The notes below the pieces were generated by a model. That model saw only the letters and a program-made list of their open reading frames with translations. It had not been told where the DNA came from and searched no databases. Positions 36,061-50,100 of a DNA stretch of 64,000 nucleotides are shown piece after piece (positions within the stretch are counted from its first letter, which is position 1; each line of letters opens with the position of its first letter). Origin of the DNA: Onthophagus taurus (lineage: Eukaryota; Arthropoda; Insecta; Coleoptera; Scarabaeidae). A program made the position numbers and the translations under genes. Location of the stretch: NCBI RefSeq assembly GCF_036711975.1, contig NC_091968.1, forward strand, positions 4,092,001 to 4,156,000, given 5' to 3'.

Positions 36061-37885
36061 ACCACTAGATGGCGCTAATAACTACTAAAATATAAAAAAT
36101 AAACATTTCCCAATAAAATAAATCAAACTCGCTTTTATAAATAAAATAATTTAAAAGCTTTAACAAATTGGGGTGGATACGATTATTATTAAATTTATTG
36201 AGAAAGAAATTAAAAAATTAAATCGATCTATTGTAGCGCCATCTTTTGGTCAATAATTTTGGGTAATAATAATTTTAAATGATTCGTGATAACACAAACA
36301 TTTCAAACGGATTATAATAAAAAGTAAACTAACCTTATTTTTGTAGCCAATAAAAGGACGATTTCGCCGAAATATAACGTTTAAATAAAGAAAATAATTT
36401 ATTTTTAGTGTTAGTTCAAAATCTGTCCAACGATGAGGTAGCTTTTTAGAAAGCATATCTCTTTTCCAAACAATTATTAAAGGCTTTGAAAGCAATAAGT
36501 AGTCTTGGAAGTAGTATTCCGCCTGTCCAAGTAGGTCAAAACGTTTAACAGCAGTATTTAGCTTTCTAGAAGCAATAAAACAGTGTCTAATCTTTTCCAA
36601 GGAATTTGTGGTCTTTTTCTTCAGTATCTAGCATTTTAGAAGCAGTAGGCAACTTTTTGAAATAGTATTTCCTCTTTCCAAGCTGTTTTTAATCTTTTAC
36701 TAGCAATATTTAATCTTGTGATAGCAATAATTAGTCTTTTGCGTCTTTTGCTAACAGTATCAAGCATTCAGGATCACTTGATAGCACCACTAGATGGCGC
36801 TGATAACTACTAAAAAATTAAACATTTCCTCATAAAATAAATTAAACGCTTTTATAAACAAAATATTTGAAAAGCTATAACAATTAAAGAATTGGGGTGG
36901 ATACGATTATTATTAAATTTATTGAGAAAGAAATTAAAAAATTATATCGATCTATCGTAGCGCCATCTTTTGCTCAATAATATTTTTGGGCAATAATAAT
37001 TTTAAATAATTCGTGACAACACAAACATTTCAAAGGGATAATAATAAAAAGTAAACTAACCTTATTTTTGTAGCCAATAAAAAGACGATTTCCTCAAAAC
37101 ATAACGTTTAAAATAAAGAAAATACTTTATTTTTAAGTGTTCAAAATCTGTCACACGATGAGGTAGCTTTTTAGAAAGCATATCACTTTTCCAAGCAATT
37201 ATTAAAGTCTTTAAAAGCAATAAGTAGTTTTGGAAGCAGTATTCCGCCTGTCCAAGTAGGTCAAAACTTTTAAGAACAGTGTTTAGTGTTCTGGAAGCAA
37301 TAGTTATTATTTTGAAAACAGCATTTAGTCTTTTCCAAGGAAGTTGTGCTTTTTTTCTGTAGTATTTAGCATTTTAGAAGCAGTAGGCAACTTTTTCAAA
37401 TAGTATTTCCTCTTTCCAAGCAGTTTTTAGTCTTTTACTAGCAGTATTTAATCTTCTGATAGCAATAATTAGTCTTTTACAAACAGTAGCTAGCATTAAG
37501 GATCAGTAGATGGCGCTAATAACTACTAAAAAAATTAAACATTCCATTTAATTAAAAAATAAATCGAATACGCTTTTATAAATAAAATATTTTAAAAGCT
37601 ATAACAATTAAAAAAATGGGGCGGATACGATTATTATTAAATTATTGAGAAAGAAATTAAAAAATTAAATCGATCTATCGTAGCGCCATCTTTTGGTTAT
37701 TAATATTTTTGGGTAATAATAATTTTAAATGATTCGTGACAACACAAACATTTCAAACGGATAATAATAAAAAGTAAACTAACATTATTTTTGTAGCCAA
37801 TAAAAAGACGATTTCCCCGAAACATACGTTTAAAATAAAGAAAATAGTTTATTTTTAGTGTTAGTTCAAAATCTGTCCAACGATG
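36061..37885. repeat. Roughly 720-bp tandem triplication with internal minisatellite
   Basis: Copies start at the word AGATGGCGCT at 36061, 36787 and about 37501. The first two are about 726 and 714 bp; the third stops after about 385 bp. Each full copy contains a shared segment (GGGTGGATACGATTATTATT...AACGATGA) followed by a block of the 21-bp minisatellite (about 36430-36775 and 37160-37500). It lies between CrebA and UBE3A. Confidence 0.85.
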
Positions 37886-38124
37886 ACGCTCTTGACGTTT
37901 TAGTAAAAAAGTGACATCTGTCAAATAAACTAAAATCGTCCGATTAAAGATCAAATAAATATAAGTTTCAAAAAGAAAATCTCTACCGGATTCGAAGCTT
38001 TATATACCCAGAAATACACGCATCGAAAATCGCGCATAAATGTAATAAAAAAAACCCGCGCACGAACATAACCTCAAAACCAAAATCTCGCGTAGTATCC
38101 TTCGCATAGCTCCCCACGTATTCT

Positions 38125-41100
38125 ATGAGCTCGCCGGACAGAAACCTGGTCCCGGACGACGCTTCAAGGTAAACATTGCGTAACCCCATACGAAAATACG
38201 CCTCCCCGACGATTCGCACGGGTAAAAATAACGTTTTGTTTGTGCCCGTTTGAGGTTAGGTTTGAAACGTCAAATGTTGAATGTCATCGTCTTTGGGTAT
38301 TTTCGTACGGCTCTTTGTCAGTTTCGACTTGGTTTGCGGCTTTGTCGCTCGTTTCATTTCGATTCCAACGTTTCACTTATTAAAATGTACTCTACAGGAC
38401 CAACCCGGAGGCTTCGTCAAGTGGTGATATCAAAATCGGCGAAAGGGGCGATTTAGACGGCCCTGACAACGAAATGAAACGTGCAGCAGCTAAGAAGCTC
38501 ATCGAGAGATATTTCTATCAGCTCATAGATGGTTGTGGCAACTCGAATTGCAATAATATTTATTGTAGATCTAGTGAATCTGTAAGTTTTTGGTACATTT
38601 GATTTTTAAATTAAATTTAAATGATTTTGTTTTAGTTTGTGTTTAAGGTAAATACTTTGTCTGCTAACGAAGCAGCAGCTCAAGCTATTCAATTGTTTTC
38701 ACAAGACGCAAGGCTTTGTGAGAGACATCCAAACAAAATGCCTAGAACACATAGTCAAATTATGTTGAATGCTAAAGGTGTGGAGAAAAGTTCGCCTACA
38801 ACGGCTGAAACTGATTTACCTAGTAATGATTTACATTTAAATTTGAATACAGAACCTTCTTGTGCCAGCAGTGAATTAAAAACAGGTAAGGCTATTTTTA
38901 GAGGATACAATACACTTTGTTTATTATCTATAAACAAAGAGATCTTGGTTGTAATTTATCTTTTATAATTTTAGAGGAAAGTATACCTTATTTGACGGAA
39001 CAAAAATGTTACGAGATAATAGACTTGTGTGAAGAAACGGGGAAATATGTCCCATTAGTGAAAATATTAGGAGCTGTGTTTAGTAACATGTCGAAACTGT
39101 CGAATAGTTTCTTACAAAACGATATGAATTCGCCAATTGATGCAATGTTAGACAAAACAAATGGTGAGAAATACTACTAAATGAAATGAATAAAATAAAT
39201 AAATATTTATTTTTAGCTGATTTAACAACATTAAAAAAAGAAGATGTGCGTTCGTTAGAAGGCGAAAAGGATAAAGATGAAGATAGTTGTGTATCTCCGT
39301 CCGCAGGCGGAGAATCTAGAAAAACAATTCCCATTGTTGACTTACCCTCAGTAAGAAGAGCTTATCGAGCCCTATTTAAATTAAATACAACACATTTCGA
39401 AGGTTCATTAGTAACCGCCCTAGTTACTTTAGCCTCCGTTTTAGAAATTGAACTAAAAGCAAAATTCATCAATTTTACCAGTGATGAAATCATCAACATC
39501 ATCCTAATTGTATTCGAAATTCCCGCTCTGGGTACAGGCGATTTTGTCGAAATGGCGCTTCCAATGCTTTGTAGAGCTTTAGAACACTTATCTTTAGATT
39601 TGCAAGCGAAATTAGCGCTCGCTTGGTCGGGACCCGGACGAAGTAATATGCAAAATATCTTGGAGAATTTACAACAATTAATTACATTGAGGGTTATCAC
39701 CGGTTTTAATACTTATACGCAAGATGTTCAAGATGATACTGTTGTGACGTCAGCTACGAAATTAATGAAAATTTTATATTACGCAAACATTTTAGCTGGA
39801 GTTATGGAATCGCCTGATTTACGAGAGGAATACGATGATTTGAAATTATCAAAAACTAGTTATCCGATCGATCCATTAGCTACAATGCTTGGTGTGAACG
39901 TTTTGGATAGTCGAAAACCGTTTATACCGTTTAGCGAGTTTTATAACGAACCATTGAGCGATACGGTTGAGATGGATAGAGATTTTGCTAATTTTAAGAG
40001 TGATTTGGGAAAATTCAGTTTTATGACGTATTCATTTATTTTAACGCCGCCAACGAAAACGTTAGGATTGTACTTTGATAATCGGATACGAATGTTTGAT
40101 AATAGGAGAATAAGTTTTATGCAAAGTGTTATTGGACAACCGTCAAATCCATATTTGAGATTAAAAGTTAGGAGGGATCATATTATTGACGACGCTTTAG
40201 TTGAGGTAAATTTAATTTATTCTAAAAGATCCATAATATTAGAGGTATTAAAGTTAGGAGATAAGTAATCTCTTGACCTTCAACATTTTTTTAATAATCA
40301 ACTTTATTTACTTGGAACTAGTTTCGGCATACTAAGATGTCATCATCAGCCAAATCTACAAAACAATATGTATGGAAATGGTCTATTACAATCAGGGTTG
40401 GCCATAATGCACTAAAAAATAAATGCAATAAGCGTTTCACTACCACTACTTCTTCAGTGGTAGTTAAAATACGAATTTCATCATCACTGAATATTTAGTG
40501 ATAGTGAAAAAAAATTGCACTACCACTAAATATTTAGTGATAGTGAAAACCTTTAGTGATAAATAAGATTTTTCAGTAGCATAACACTGCTTCTTGAAGA
40601 CTAAAAGTAAGACTATACATACAGGGTGTACAAAAAGTTTGGAATAATTGTTCTACAGCCTAAACTTCAACTTATATTAAAAAAAGTTTTAAATAAATGT
40701 AACTTGAAACTATTTTCCGCATATTTTGGCGTAGAAATAAAATAAAAATGATGACGGCATGGTGACTTGCGACATGGTGAGTGTGTTTTTTAAATGAAAC
40801 ACTCTGTATATTTTAAGGTTTTTGGATTCTTTTTGACAAGGTGTTGCAAAATGCCATAAGGTTTTAATGCTTTAAACTGCATAATTTTCGAGATATTACA
40901 ACTTTTATTTACAAAGATTTGACGTAGCGACAATCAAATTATGGAATTATGGACCTAAGCCTTGACGTCACAGGGATGGGCGGAGCTTATATCGACTCCA
41001 AACATCTTCATGCAATTTTTCAATTAGTGTTATAATAAAATAAACTAAGAGACATTTTAAATGACATTTTCATAGCGATTTATCGTTAGCAACTGTAGTT

Positions 41101-44100
41101 AGCAACGAAATTGTTTAGAATCGGTATAAGCTCCGCCTACCTCTGTGACGTCAGACTTAGGCAGTCTATTGTTATGTGTGTTACTATGGTAACGGAGACA
41201 GTTTCCGCTCGAATAGACTACCTAAGTCTGACGACACAGAGGTGGGCGGAGCTTATACCAACTCCAAACAATAGTCAACCTAAGCCTTGACGTCACAGAG
41301 ATGGGCGGAGCTTATACCGACTCTAAACATTTTCGTTGCTAACTGTGTTGCTAACGGTAAATCACCATATGCAATTTTTCATTAGAGTTAAAATAAAATA
41401 AACTAGGTGATCACATTTCAAATGACATTTTTTGACGATTTATCGTTAGCAACGAAATTGTTTGGAGTCGGTATAAGGTCCACCCTGTGACGTCAAGGCT
41501 TAGGTTGTCTATTCCATAATGACACCATAATAGACTGAATAAGTCACTTAGTTTATTTTATTTAAATACTAATGAAAAATTGCATATGGTGATTTACCGG
41601 TGATGTTTGGAGTCGGTATAAGCTCCGCCCATTTCTATGACGTGAAGGCTTTGGTTGTCTATTTGGTTGTTGCTATGTCAAATCTTTTTAAATAAAAGTT
41701 CAATATCTCGAAAGCTATGCAGTTTAAAGCATTAAAACCTTATGGCATTTTGTAACACCTTGTCAAAAGGAATCCAAAAACCTTAAAATATACAGGATGT
41801 TCCATTTAAAAACTCACAGTCAACTCAAAGTTTTTGTGTTAATTTTAAAAGATCTATTGACTGTTAAAGTCTTGCTACAAAAACCTGAAACACCTGTATA
41901 CAGTGTCCGCCAAAAAGTCAGCAACACCCGTTTTATTTCTGTTGCATTGCATCTACATTTCTGAAATTTTGTGTATGTGGGAGGTTCATACCGACCTTTC
42001 GATCTAAAGTATTTCCAAGATTCGTTTCTCCGTTATTTTAAATGGAATGCTATAGTTTTTATTGCACCTTTTAATTATATGCGAAAAAATAAGTTGACTT
42101 TGATAAAAGTTATTGGTACCTAGCAATTTTTGTTTTCGAGTTATTTTGATTTTAAATTTTTCTTGGCAATTTTCACCATGCTTTTTAAAATTCCATATCT
42201 CAGCAAACGTTCATTCAAAAAAAGCTCTAAATTGGCACGATTACTCTTCAAATACTGTCAAATATATCATCGTTTGCTGTATCACAATATCTTGTACAGG
42301 TGGGCAAAAAGTGAATTACCTTTTTTTCCCGTTCAATGGCAAGAAAGAGAAAATTTTAAATGGTAAGCCCCATGTTTTATTTGCCCACCAGAAAGGAAAT
42401 TTTCCGGGAAATGTCGGCAATCGATTATATTTTTATTAGGACATGATATTTTGACAGTTTTGACAAATGCTTCAGGAGTGGTTCAATAAAACGTGGTTTT
42501 GACTGGATAAGAAAATCCTCATGTTACTGTAATGGAGACCATAGGGTTTGCATGATGGTTTTAGCCTTACATGCATAACCGACAGGCAAACCCTAGCGTG
42601 TATGTGATAAAATTATACAGTTATTGTACATGCAACCAAGCAAATATCAAAATTGATATTTTCTGCCGCTCGGTTATGTTTGCGCGCATGCATAACCAGG
42701 CGTATGTGGCATCCGGCGAGCTTGCATGTACAGTTCTCAGACTTCTCAGTTTGTTCAAGTATCGCACTCGTATGACACTTTAAGACACTCGTATGTTCTT
42801 CCTGTAGCAAGAAATCGTAATGTTGCTGATAGTCTCTCATGTGCTGATATTGCATTTCTCATAACAGTATCATGTCTTCGTATTAACGGAGTGATCAATG
42901 ATAACAGTTTCAAATAAAGATTTTCATCCATTCGTAAATAATTTTTGTAATCTGTTGGTGTAAATCTCAATTCGCTTAATAAATTTACGTGAGAGAACTG
43001 CTTTCTTTTCAATAACCAGCGTTTACACCATTCCGAACGAGCTCTTCTTCTTTTTCTATTCTGTAGAACAAGTGTTAAGCCAAGTACAGCTATCAGATCG
43101 TCGTTGTCCATTGTTAGTTTGATATATCGTGCACAGTAGTGTAGATAACTGTCCTACACATACCGTCACGTAGCTCCAACTGTCTTTAACTGAGTGTTTA
43201 TGGCAAAACTGTGTATGCAAACCCTAACGTGTACCATATGAAATTCCCCTAAGGTGAATTATTATGACAATGATGAGTGGACAAGTAAATAGACAAAATT
43301 GTCGGTATTGGGTTACCCAGAAACCCAAATTAGCCAAGAAAGTCGCACACCCAATATCCGCAAAAGATTTGAGGAAACCTTAGCTGGAAAAAGATGTTTA
43401 AATTTTTTCAAAGGCAGTTATTCCAACAAGATGGCGCGCCACCAAACTGCAAGAAGCTTTACTAAATCAGTTTTTGACACGCAGGGAATTGTTTAAAATA
43501 ATTGGTTACCATAGTTACTTATATTGGTACTTTTGTCATTTATATAAATTTGAATTCGATGACGTCATATCTAGTTTAAAAATGCCTGAAAAAATTTGAA
43601 ATCTACACTAAAAAATTGCAACAAATTTAAATCTTTAGACCCATTTCCGGCATTTTTTCATAAACCATTTATAATGATTTTATCGCCTATATCCGCTACT
43701 TTACAGTCACACTGTACATAGAAGTACAATCACAACATTTAACAAAGATACCACTACAATCCAAAGCGTTTTCCTTTTGTTTGTAATTAGAAATGGAATC
43801 ACCTAGTTGTCCGTTACATTTATAGCTGACAAACACACCATAGGATTGTAATATGGTTTTAATTTTGCAATTTATTTTGTTATATGTTATTGTCTTATAA
43901 TCTTCAAAGTTATTTTTATTTGTAGAGTATCAAGGGTCTTGTTTTATAAGATTTTTATACAGTAATTTATCGATGGTACAACTTGGACAACCATTAGTCT
44001 GGATGTATAATAATAAGAAGATATTTCAATAAAGGCTTGGAACGCAGCTAATTTTTAGTTGTTGGGATGGAAGGAATCATAAGGGATGACGGTATTTAAA

Positions 44101-47100
44101 GAGGAAGGCTTCCTGAAAATGTCAAATTTAAGATTATGGTCACTTTTTTATATTTTTAAGTCTAAGAAATTTGAACAGTTGTCCTTTTCTATCTCTATGG
44201 TGAATTTAAGATTTTTGTGGATGTTGTTTATATAAGATAGCATCAAGATCGAATTTATTTCCATTCCATACACATATAATGTCGTCGTCGATATTTTGAA
44301 TTAACAATAAAGTTCTTTTCAATATTATCCAAATACAAATCAGCTAATAAGCCGGAAATGGAAAGACCCATAGGAAGTCCATTTTCAAGTTTATAAATTT
44401 TTTGATCAAAGCGACAATAGTTTTGTTGAATTATGTGATTAAGTATTTTAATTAAGTCATCAGTGGTATCAACATTTGTGTATAAATTGAGCTGTAACGA
44501 GTTTTTCAAGGAGTGTATTGGTTTATAATCAATTTGTTTAAAAATACCATACATAAAATCAGTAATTTTAGAGGTATTAGAGTCAAATAGGTAATTGTTT
44601 TTAAGATCATTATAATATATCTTAGTATGTCGAAACTAGTTCCAAGTAAGATTATTATAAAAATTTTAAAGGTCAAGAAGTCTATTTTGTATTACTTATC
44701 TCCTAAGTTTAATTAATTCAGCTGAATTATTTTTATTTTTTTTAATATAGTTGGAGATGATTGCAATGGAAAACCCGATCGATTTAAAAAAGCAACTCGT
44801 CGTGGAGTTTGAAAACGAGCAAGGAATCGATGAGGGAGGTGTTTCAAAGGAATTCTTCCAATTAGTAATAGAAGAAATTTTTAATCCTGATTATGCAATG
44901 TTCACCTATCAACAAGACTCACAAACCGTTTGGTTTAACCCAACCAGTTTTGAAAACGAAGCTCAATTCACACTCATCGGAATCGTTTTGGGTTTGGCCA
45001 TTTATAACAACATCATTTTAGCAGTTAATTTTCCCATGGTACTTTACCGGAAGTTAATGGGAAAAAGGGGGTCGTTTGAAGATTTATCTGAATGGAATCC
45101 GGTAAAAATAAAAAAAATTAGTAAATAAAATAATTATATTGATTATTTTTAGACTCTATATAATAGTTTAAAACAAATGTTGGAATATAATGAACCGGAT
45201 TTAGAAGATGTTTTTATGCAAACTTTTAGAATAAGTTATCAAGACGTTTTTGGAGGATTAATTAATCATGACTTAAAAGAAAATGGTGATCAGGTTGCTG
45301 TGACTCAAACAAATAAATTTGTAAGTATAAGACCTACCTTTACCAACTTCCTGATCTAACAAGAGAATTCACCAATTTCGAATTTGGTACAGCGATAGTA
45401 TGGACTAAAATAAGGTTTACATATTTTTTTATACGTGCTAACAAAGCCCCTGGGGCGAGTTATAATTGTTAAAAATTGGGGTGAACGATATATATTCGCT
45501 TATAGCTTGAAGACGAAAACAGCTATCGAAATTTGGTGAATGTAACTCTGATATTTATTTTTAAGGAGCTTTTTATTGATATATCACACATACATCTGAG
45601 TGTTTCAGGGGATAAACAACTCCTGCTTGTTTGGAATAATTTAAAAACTACTCTGTCGATTTTGGCGGCATTACCCTAATAGTACGTTTAATAAAAATAA
45701 CGCCCTATAAATTCAAAAAACTAAGTGTAGAAAGAAGAGGAGACTTTACTGAGGATGAAAATGGCAGGAATATAAATAAACGCAAAGAAAAAATAGGAAA
45801 GTTATAAAGATGAGGACGTGGAATATTACAACTTTAACAGGAAAGGAAAGAGAAATAATGGAGGAGATGGGGAGGTTTGGGATAGAAATAATGGGAATTA
45901 GTGAAGCGAAAAAGAAGGGAAGGGACAATTATCAAACAATTATAGTCTATACTTTTCAGGAGTCCAAGGAAATACATGGAGCAAGGAGGGAGTAGGAATA
46001 ATTATAACAGGGGAACTAAATAAAAAAGTAAATAAATATGCACCAGTAAATTCAAGAATTCTGGAATTGGGAATTGACCTAAACAGGAAGGTGAATATAA
46101 TTCAAATCTACGCACCAACAGAAGGAACAGAAGAAGAAAAAATACGAGATTTTTACTCAAGTCTGCAGAAAACCTTTGATAAATCCAGAGAATTTATAAT
46201 GAGAGACTGGAATGCGAGAATAGATAATGATATACACAAGGGGGGAGGTAGTATAGGAGAATATGGGGATCAGGGAATGCTGGAATGCATTTGTTAAATA
46301 AACAACTTATTGATTGAAAACACTATGTGGAGTCAGAGTAGGCAAGATAAATATACGTTTGTGGCGGAAGAAAGGAATGCCAAGAGTATTATTGATTACA
46401 TCACATACACCTGGAATCTCCAAAACAGAGTCGAAGAGGTAAAGACTGAAGTAGAAATAGGAACCAACTAAAGACTAGTTAATAGTTAGGCAACTACTAA
46501 TAATATAGAAATCGAAAGAGAAGAGATGAATACTAAAATACCAAGAAAAAACAAACAACGAATTTCAAAAACTAGAACAAACAGAGACTTTAACATTGGA
46601 AGAAAGGTGGAGTGTTTTTAAAGAGATAATGCGAAATAAAGCTATGGAGGTGCGTCGAATGGGAAAATACAATAATCAGGCAAAGAGAACACACTGGTGG
46701 AATGAAGAGGAATAACATGAAATTCTGGAATTAAATAAGAAAACGGAAGGAAGATCAAAGGAAACAAATAAAAGCCGTCAAAGATAAAAACAACGAGATA
46801 AAGACAACTACAAATCAAATTGTGGACATATGGGCGGATTTTTATGTGGAAAAGTTCAAGGACGGAAAATGGACACATACAATGGAGCAGGGAAGAGAAG
46901 ATAAGATAAGGGAAGACACTACAGACTTAGCAACTGAAGAGATAACAATGCAAGAATTAGGAGAGGCAATGATGAAGATGAAAAAAGACAAGGCTTGCTG
47001 CAAAGACAAGACAGATCCGGAGATGGTAAAATATTCGGGAATAAAAGGGAAAGAGTAGCTTCTAAGTGTATATAAAACTGCATGGGAATTGCAAACAATC

Positions 47101-50100
47101 CCGAAAGATTGGGAAGATAATATCATCTTACAAATACATGAAAAAGGAAGCTACTCGAACTGTGAAAATTACAAAGCCATATGCCTATCATCTACAAGTT
47201 ACAAATTATACACAAAGATAATAGGAAAAAGGTTAAGAAGAGTAGTGGAAAATAAACTAGAAGACGAACAAGCAGCATACAGAGGCTCGTTACTACCATC
47301 TTCTGGTTAAGCTATCTAAGAGATTATTACCACGGTTACGGCTATTTTACGCGCTCTGATTGGCTAGTAGATGGGTTTATCTATAAGATAAATTTATCTA
47401 AAAGATGGTAGTAATGGACCAGAGTAAGCCAACAAACGAACGATAACATTCATGTAATCCGAAATATCATTGAAAGGAAAATAGAGAATATACCTAATAT
47501 TGTTGGACCTAAAAGCAGCTTTTGAGACGGTTAACCATAGTATTATATGGAAGTGTCTAGAACAACTAATGGTGCCACAAAAACTAATAAAAATAATTGA
47601 AAACCTGTACAAGAAAGTCATGGGTATAGTACAAATGAAGGGAGAAACATCAAAAACTTTCGAAATGAACAAGGGAATAAAACAAGGCGATAGCCTAAGC
47701 CCCTTGTTATTTATAATATTAATGGACACAGTGATAAAAAAATACAATAACAAGAACAAATAAATATCAAACAATAATAGGTTATAAAAGTTTGAAGCTA
47801 GTAAAAAAAGATAATTTACTATTGCTTATGCTGACGACATAATGCTGGCGACCTAGTGAACAAAACATAGAAGAAGTATCATCATATGAGTACTTGGGCA
47901 GTATAATATCACAAGATGGAAGGATAGACCTAGACATAAATGCAAGAATAAGGAAAACAAACAACGTATATCATATTCTAAACAGAACAATTTTTGGGAA
48001 AAGGAGGTGGCAATCCCAATATTAACATATGCCACTGAATCATGGACACTCCAAGATAAACAAGAAGGAAAGATCACAGCAATGGAAATGAAATTTTTAC
48101 AGAAAATAGTGGAGATGCCATGGTATAGGATAAGAAATGAAGAACTAAGACTGGGAGTAGATGAAGAGGAGATAATCAGCAAAATAGAGAGAAAGCATAA
48201 TGGAACATAACATAATAATAAAAAAAGTATTTGAAACAAAGAATAAGGATAAGAACAAGAGGGGAAGGCCTAGGAAGAAGTGGGACGAAAGAAGGGAGAC
48301 TCTAGCAGATATAAAGGAATTAGCTAGGAATTGGAGGGACTGGAAAAGATGGATGGAGGAATAGGAAAAGATTTATGCGACGTCATCAGACATAAGCATC
48401 AGGAGAAGAAGTTTTTTCCCATTTACCTCTGACCATCCCCTGCGAAATTATGGGGTAAAATAGACAACCCTTTTCCGTACGAATAATTTGATAAAACTTA
48501 CACTTTTGAACACTATTTTGCAGAAAATCGTAATTGCAAATTAAGATTCATGCTGTAAAATAGGCCCTATTCGACATTTAGGTGTAGCTGGGGTTATACA
48601 TTAAATAGTACTTTGAAAGAACTTATCAGGAATAATAGGTAATCAGGAAATATTTATTAATAATGAGTTAAAATACAATTGACAAAGAAATGGTTGTATA
48701 TTATAGATGGTATTCTACGTTTTAGTTTAATTTGTTTTTCTTAAGATATTTTTATTCAATGTATTGTTGGCAATAATGAACATCATGGAAAAAATGTTTT
48801 AAACGCGAAGATTGTACACACCATACACAACAGCTATGTCCCCATAGATATTTCATATTGGTTTTCCACTCAAAAAGTAAACGTCCGCGTCCGCAGGATT
48901 TTCAAACTGTTCTGGTCTCTCATCTACTTAACATATACACACTTGTAAACCACGCGTATTTAAAAACATTAATAAATCGCGGGGAAGACAACTAGTTATG
49001 CGTTAGTACTTGCAATTTTAAAATATTATGTCTCTGATGCAAATTGACGTCGTACTGGTAGACAATAACTCATCAGAAGGTATTAAATTAAGTGATTGTA
49101 TTTGATCTGTTGTCCGTGCAGGTATAGACAAATGTTTAAACTTAACATCCGACTACTCCAAGAATCCAGTAATGTTTTGTCCAGTATTTGGGAAGTACAT
49201 ATTTTATATGGGCAGAAGTTAATGTATGATTTTGTTCAAAATATTGTTTTATCACATTATTCTTACAGAAAAGGGTTATCTATTTTACTCTGTAACTTCG
49301 CAGGGGAACTACAAGTAGTTAATATTTTTAAACATACTGTTAGGGTACTTAATGCCGCCAAAATCGACAGGGTAATTTTTAAATTATTCCAAAAAAGCGG
49401 TGTAGTTTACCTCCTAAATCCCTCAAATATATGTGTGATATATCAATGAAAAGATCCTTAAAAGTGTCAATTCCCAACTTACTCCTGGAGAAAAATACGT
49501 AAACCTTATTTTAGGCCATACTTTCGCTGTTATATATATATATATATATCTATTTTATTGATTATCTCCTCTTCATCTACTCCCAGTCTTATTTCCTCAT
49601 TCTTTATCCTATACCATAGCATCTCCACTATTTTCTGTAAAAATTTCATTTCCATTGTTGTGATCTTTCCTTCTTGTTTATCTTGGAGTCTCCATGATTC
49701 ACTGGCAGATGTTAATATTTGGACTGCCACCGAGTTGTACACTTTCAATTTTATCTTTTTATCTATCTTCTTCTTCCCAAAAACGATTCTGTTTAGAGTA
49801 ATGACAAACGTTGTTTGTTTTCCTTATTCTTGCATTTATGTCTAATTGTCTATCCTTACATCTTGTGATGTTATACTGCCCAAGTACTCATATGATGATA
49901 TACATGTATGCTGCTTGTTCATCGTCTAGTTTATTTTCCACTACTCTTCTTAACATTTTTTCTATTATCTTTGTGTATAATTTATAATTTGTAGATGATG
50001 GGCATATGGCTTTGTAATTTTCCAGTTCTAGTAGCTTCCTTTTTCATGTATTGTTAAGATGATATCATCTTCCCAATTTTTCGGGATTGTTTCCAACCCC

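Noticed and set aside
37983..38219. Minus-strand 78-codon open frame upstream of UBE3A
   Set aside because: It is antisense to the UBE3A promoter and first exon, and no family is recognised.
49096..49449. 117-codon plus-strand frame
   Set aside because: It lies antisense to the LINE deletion derivative and shows no protein motif.
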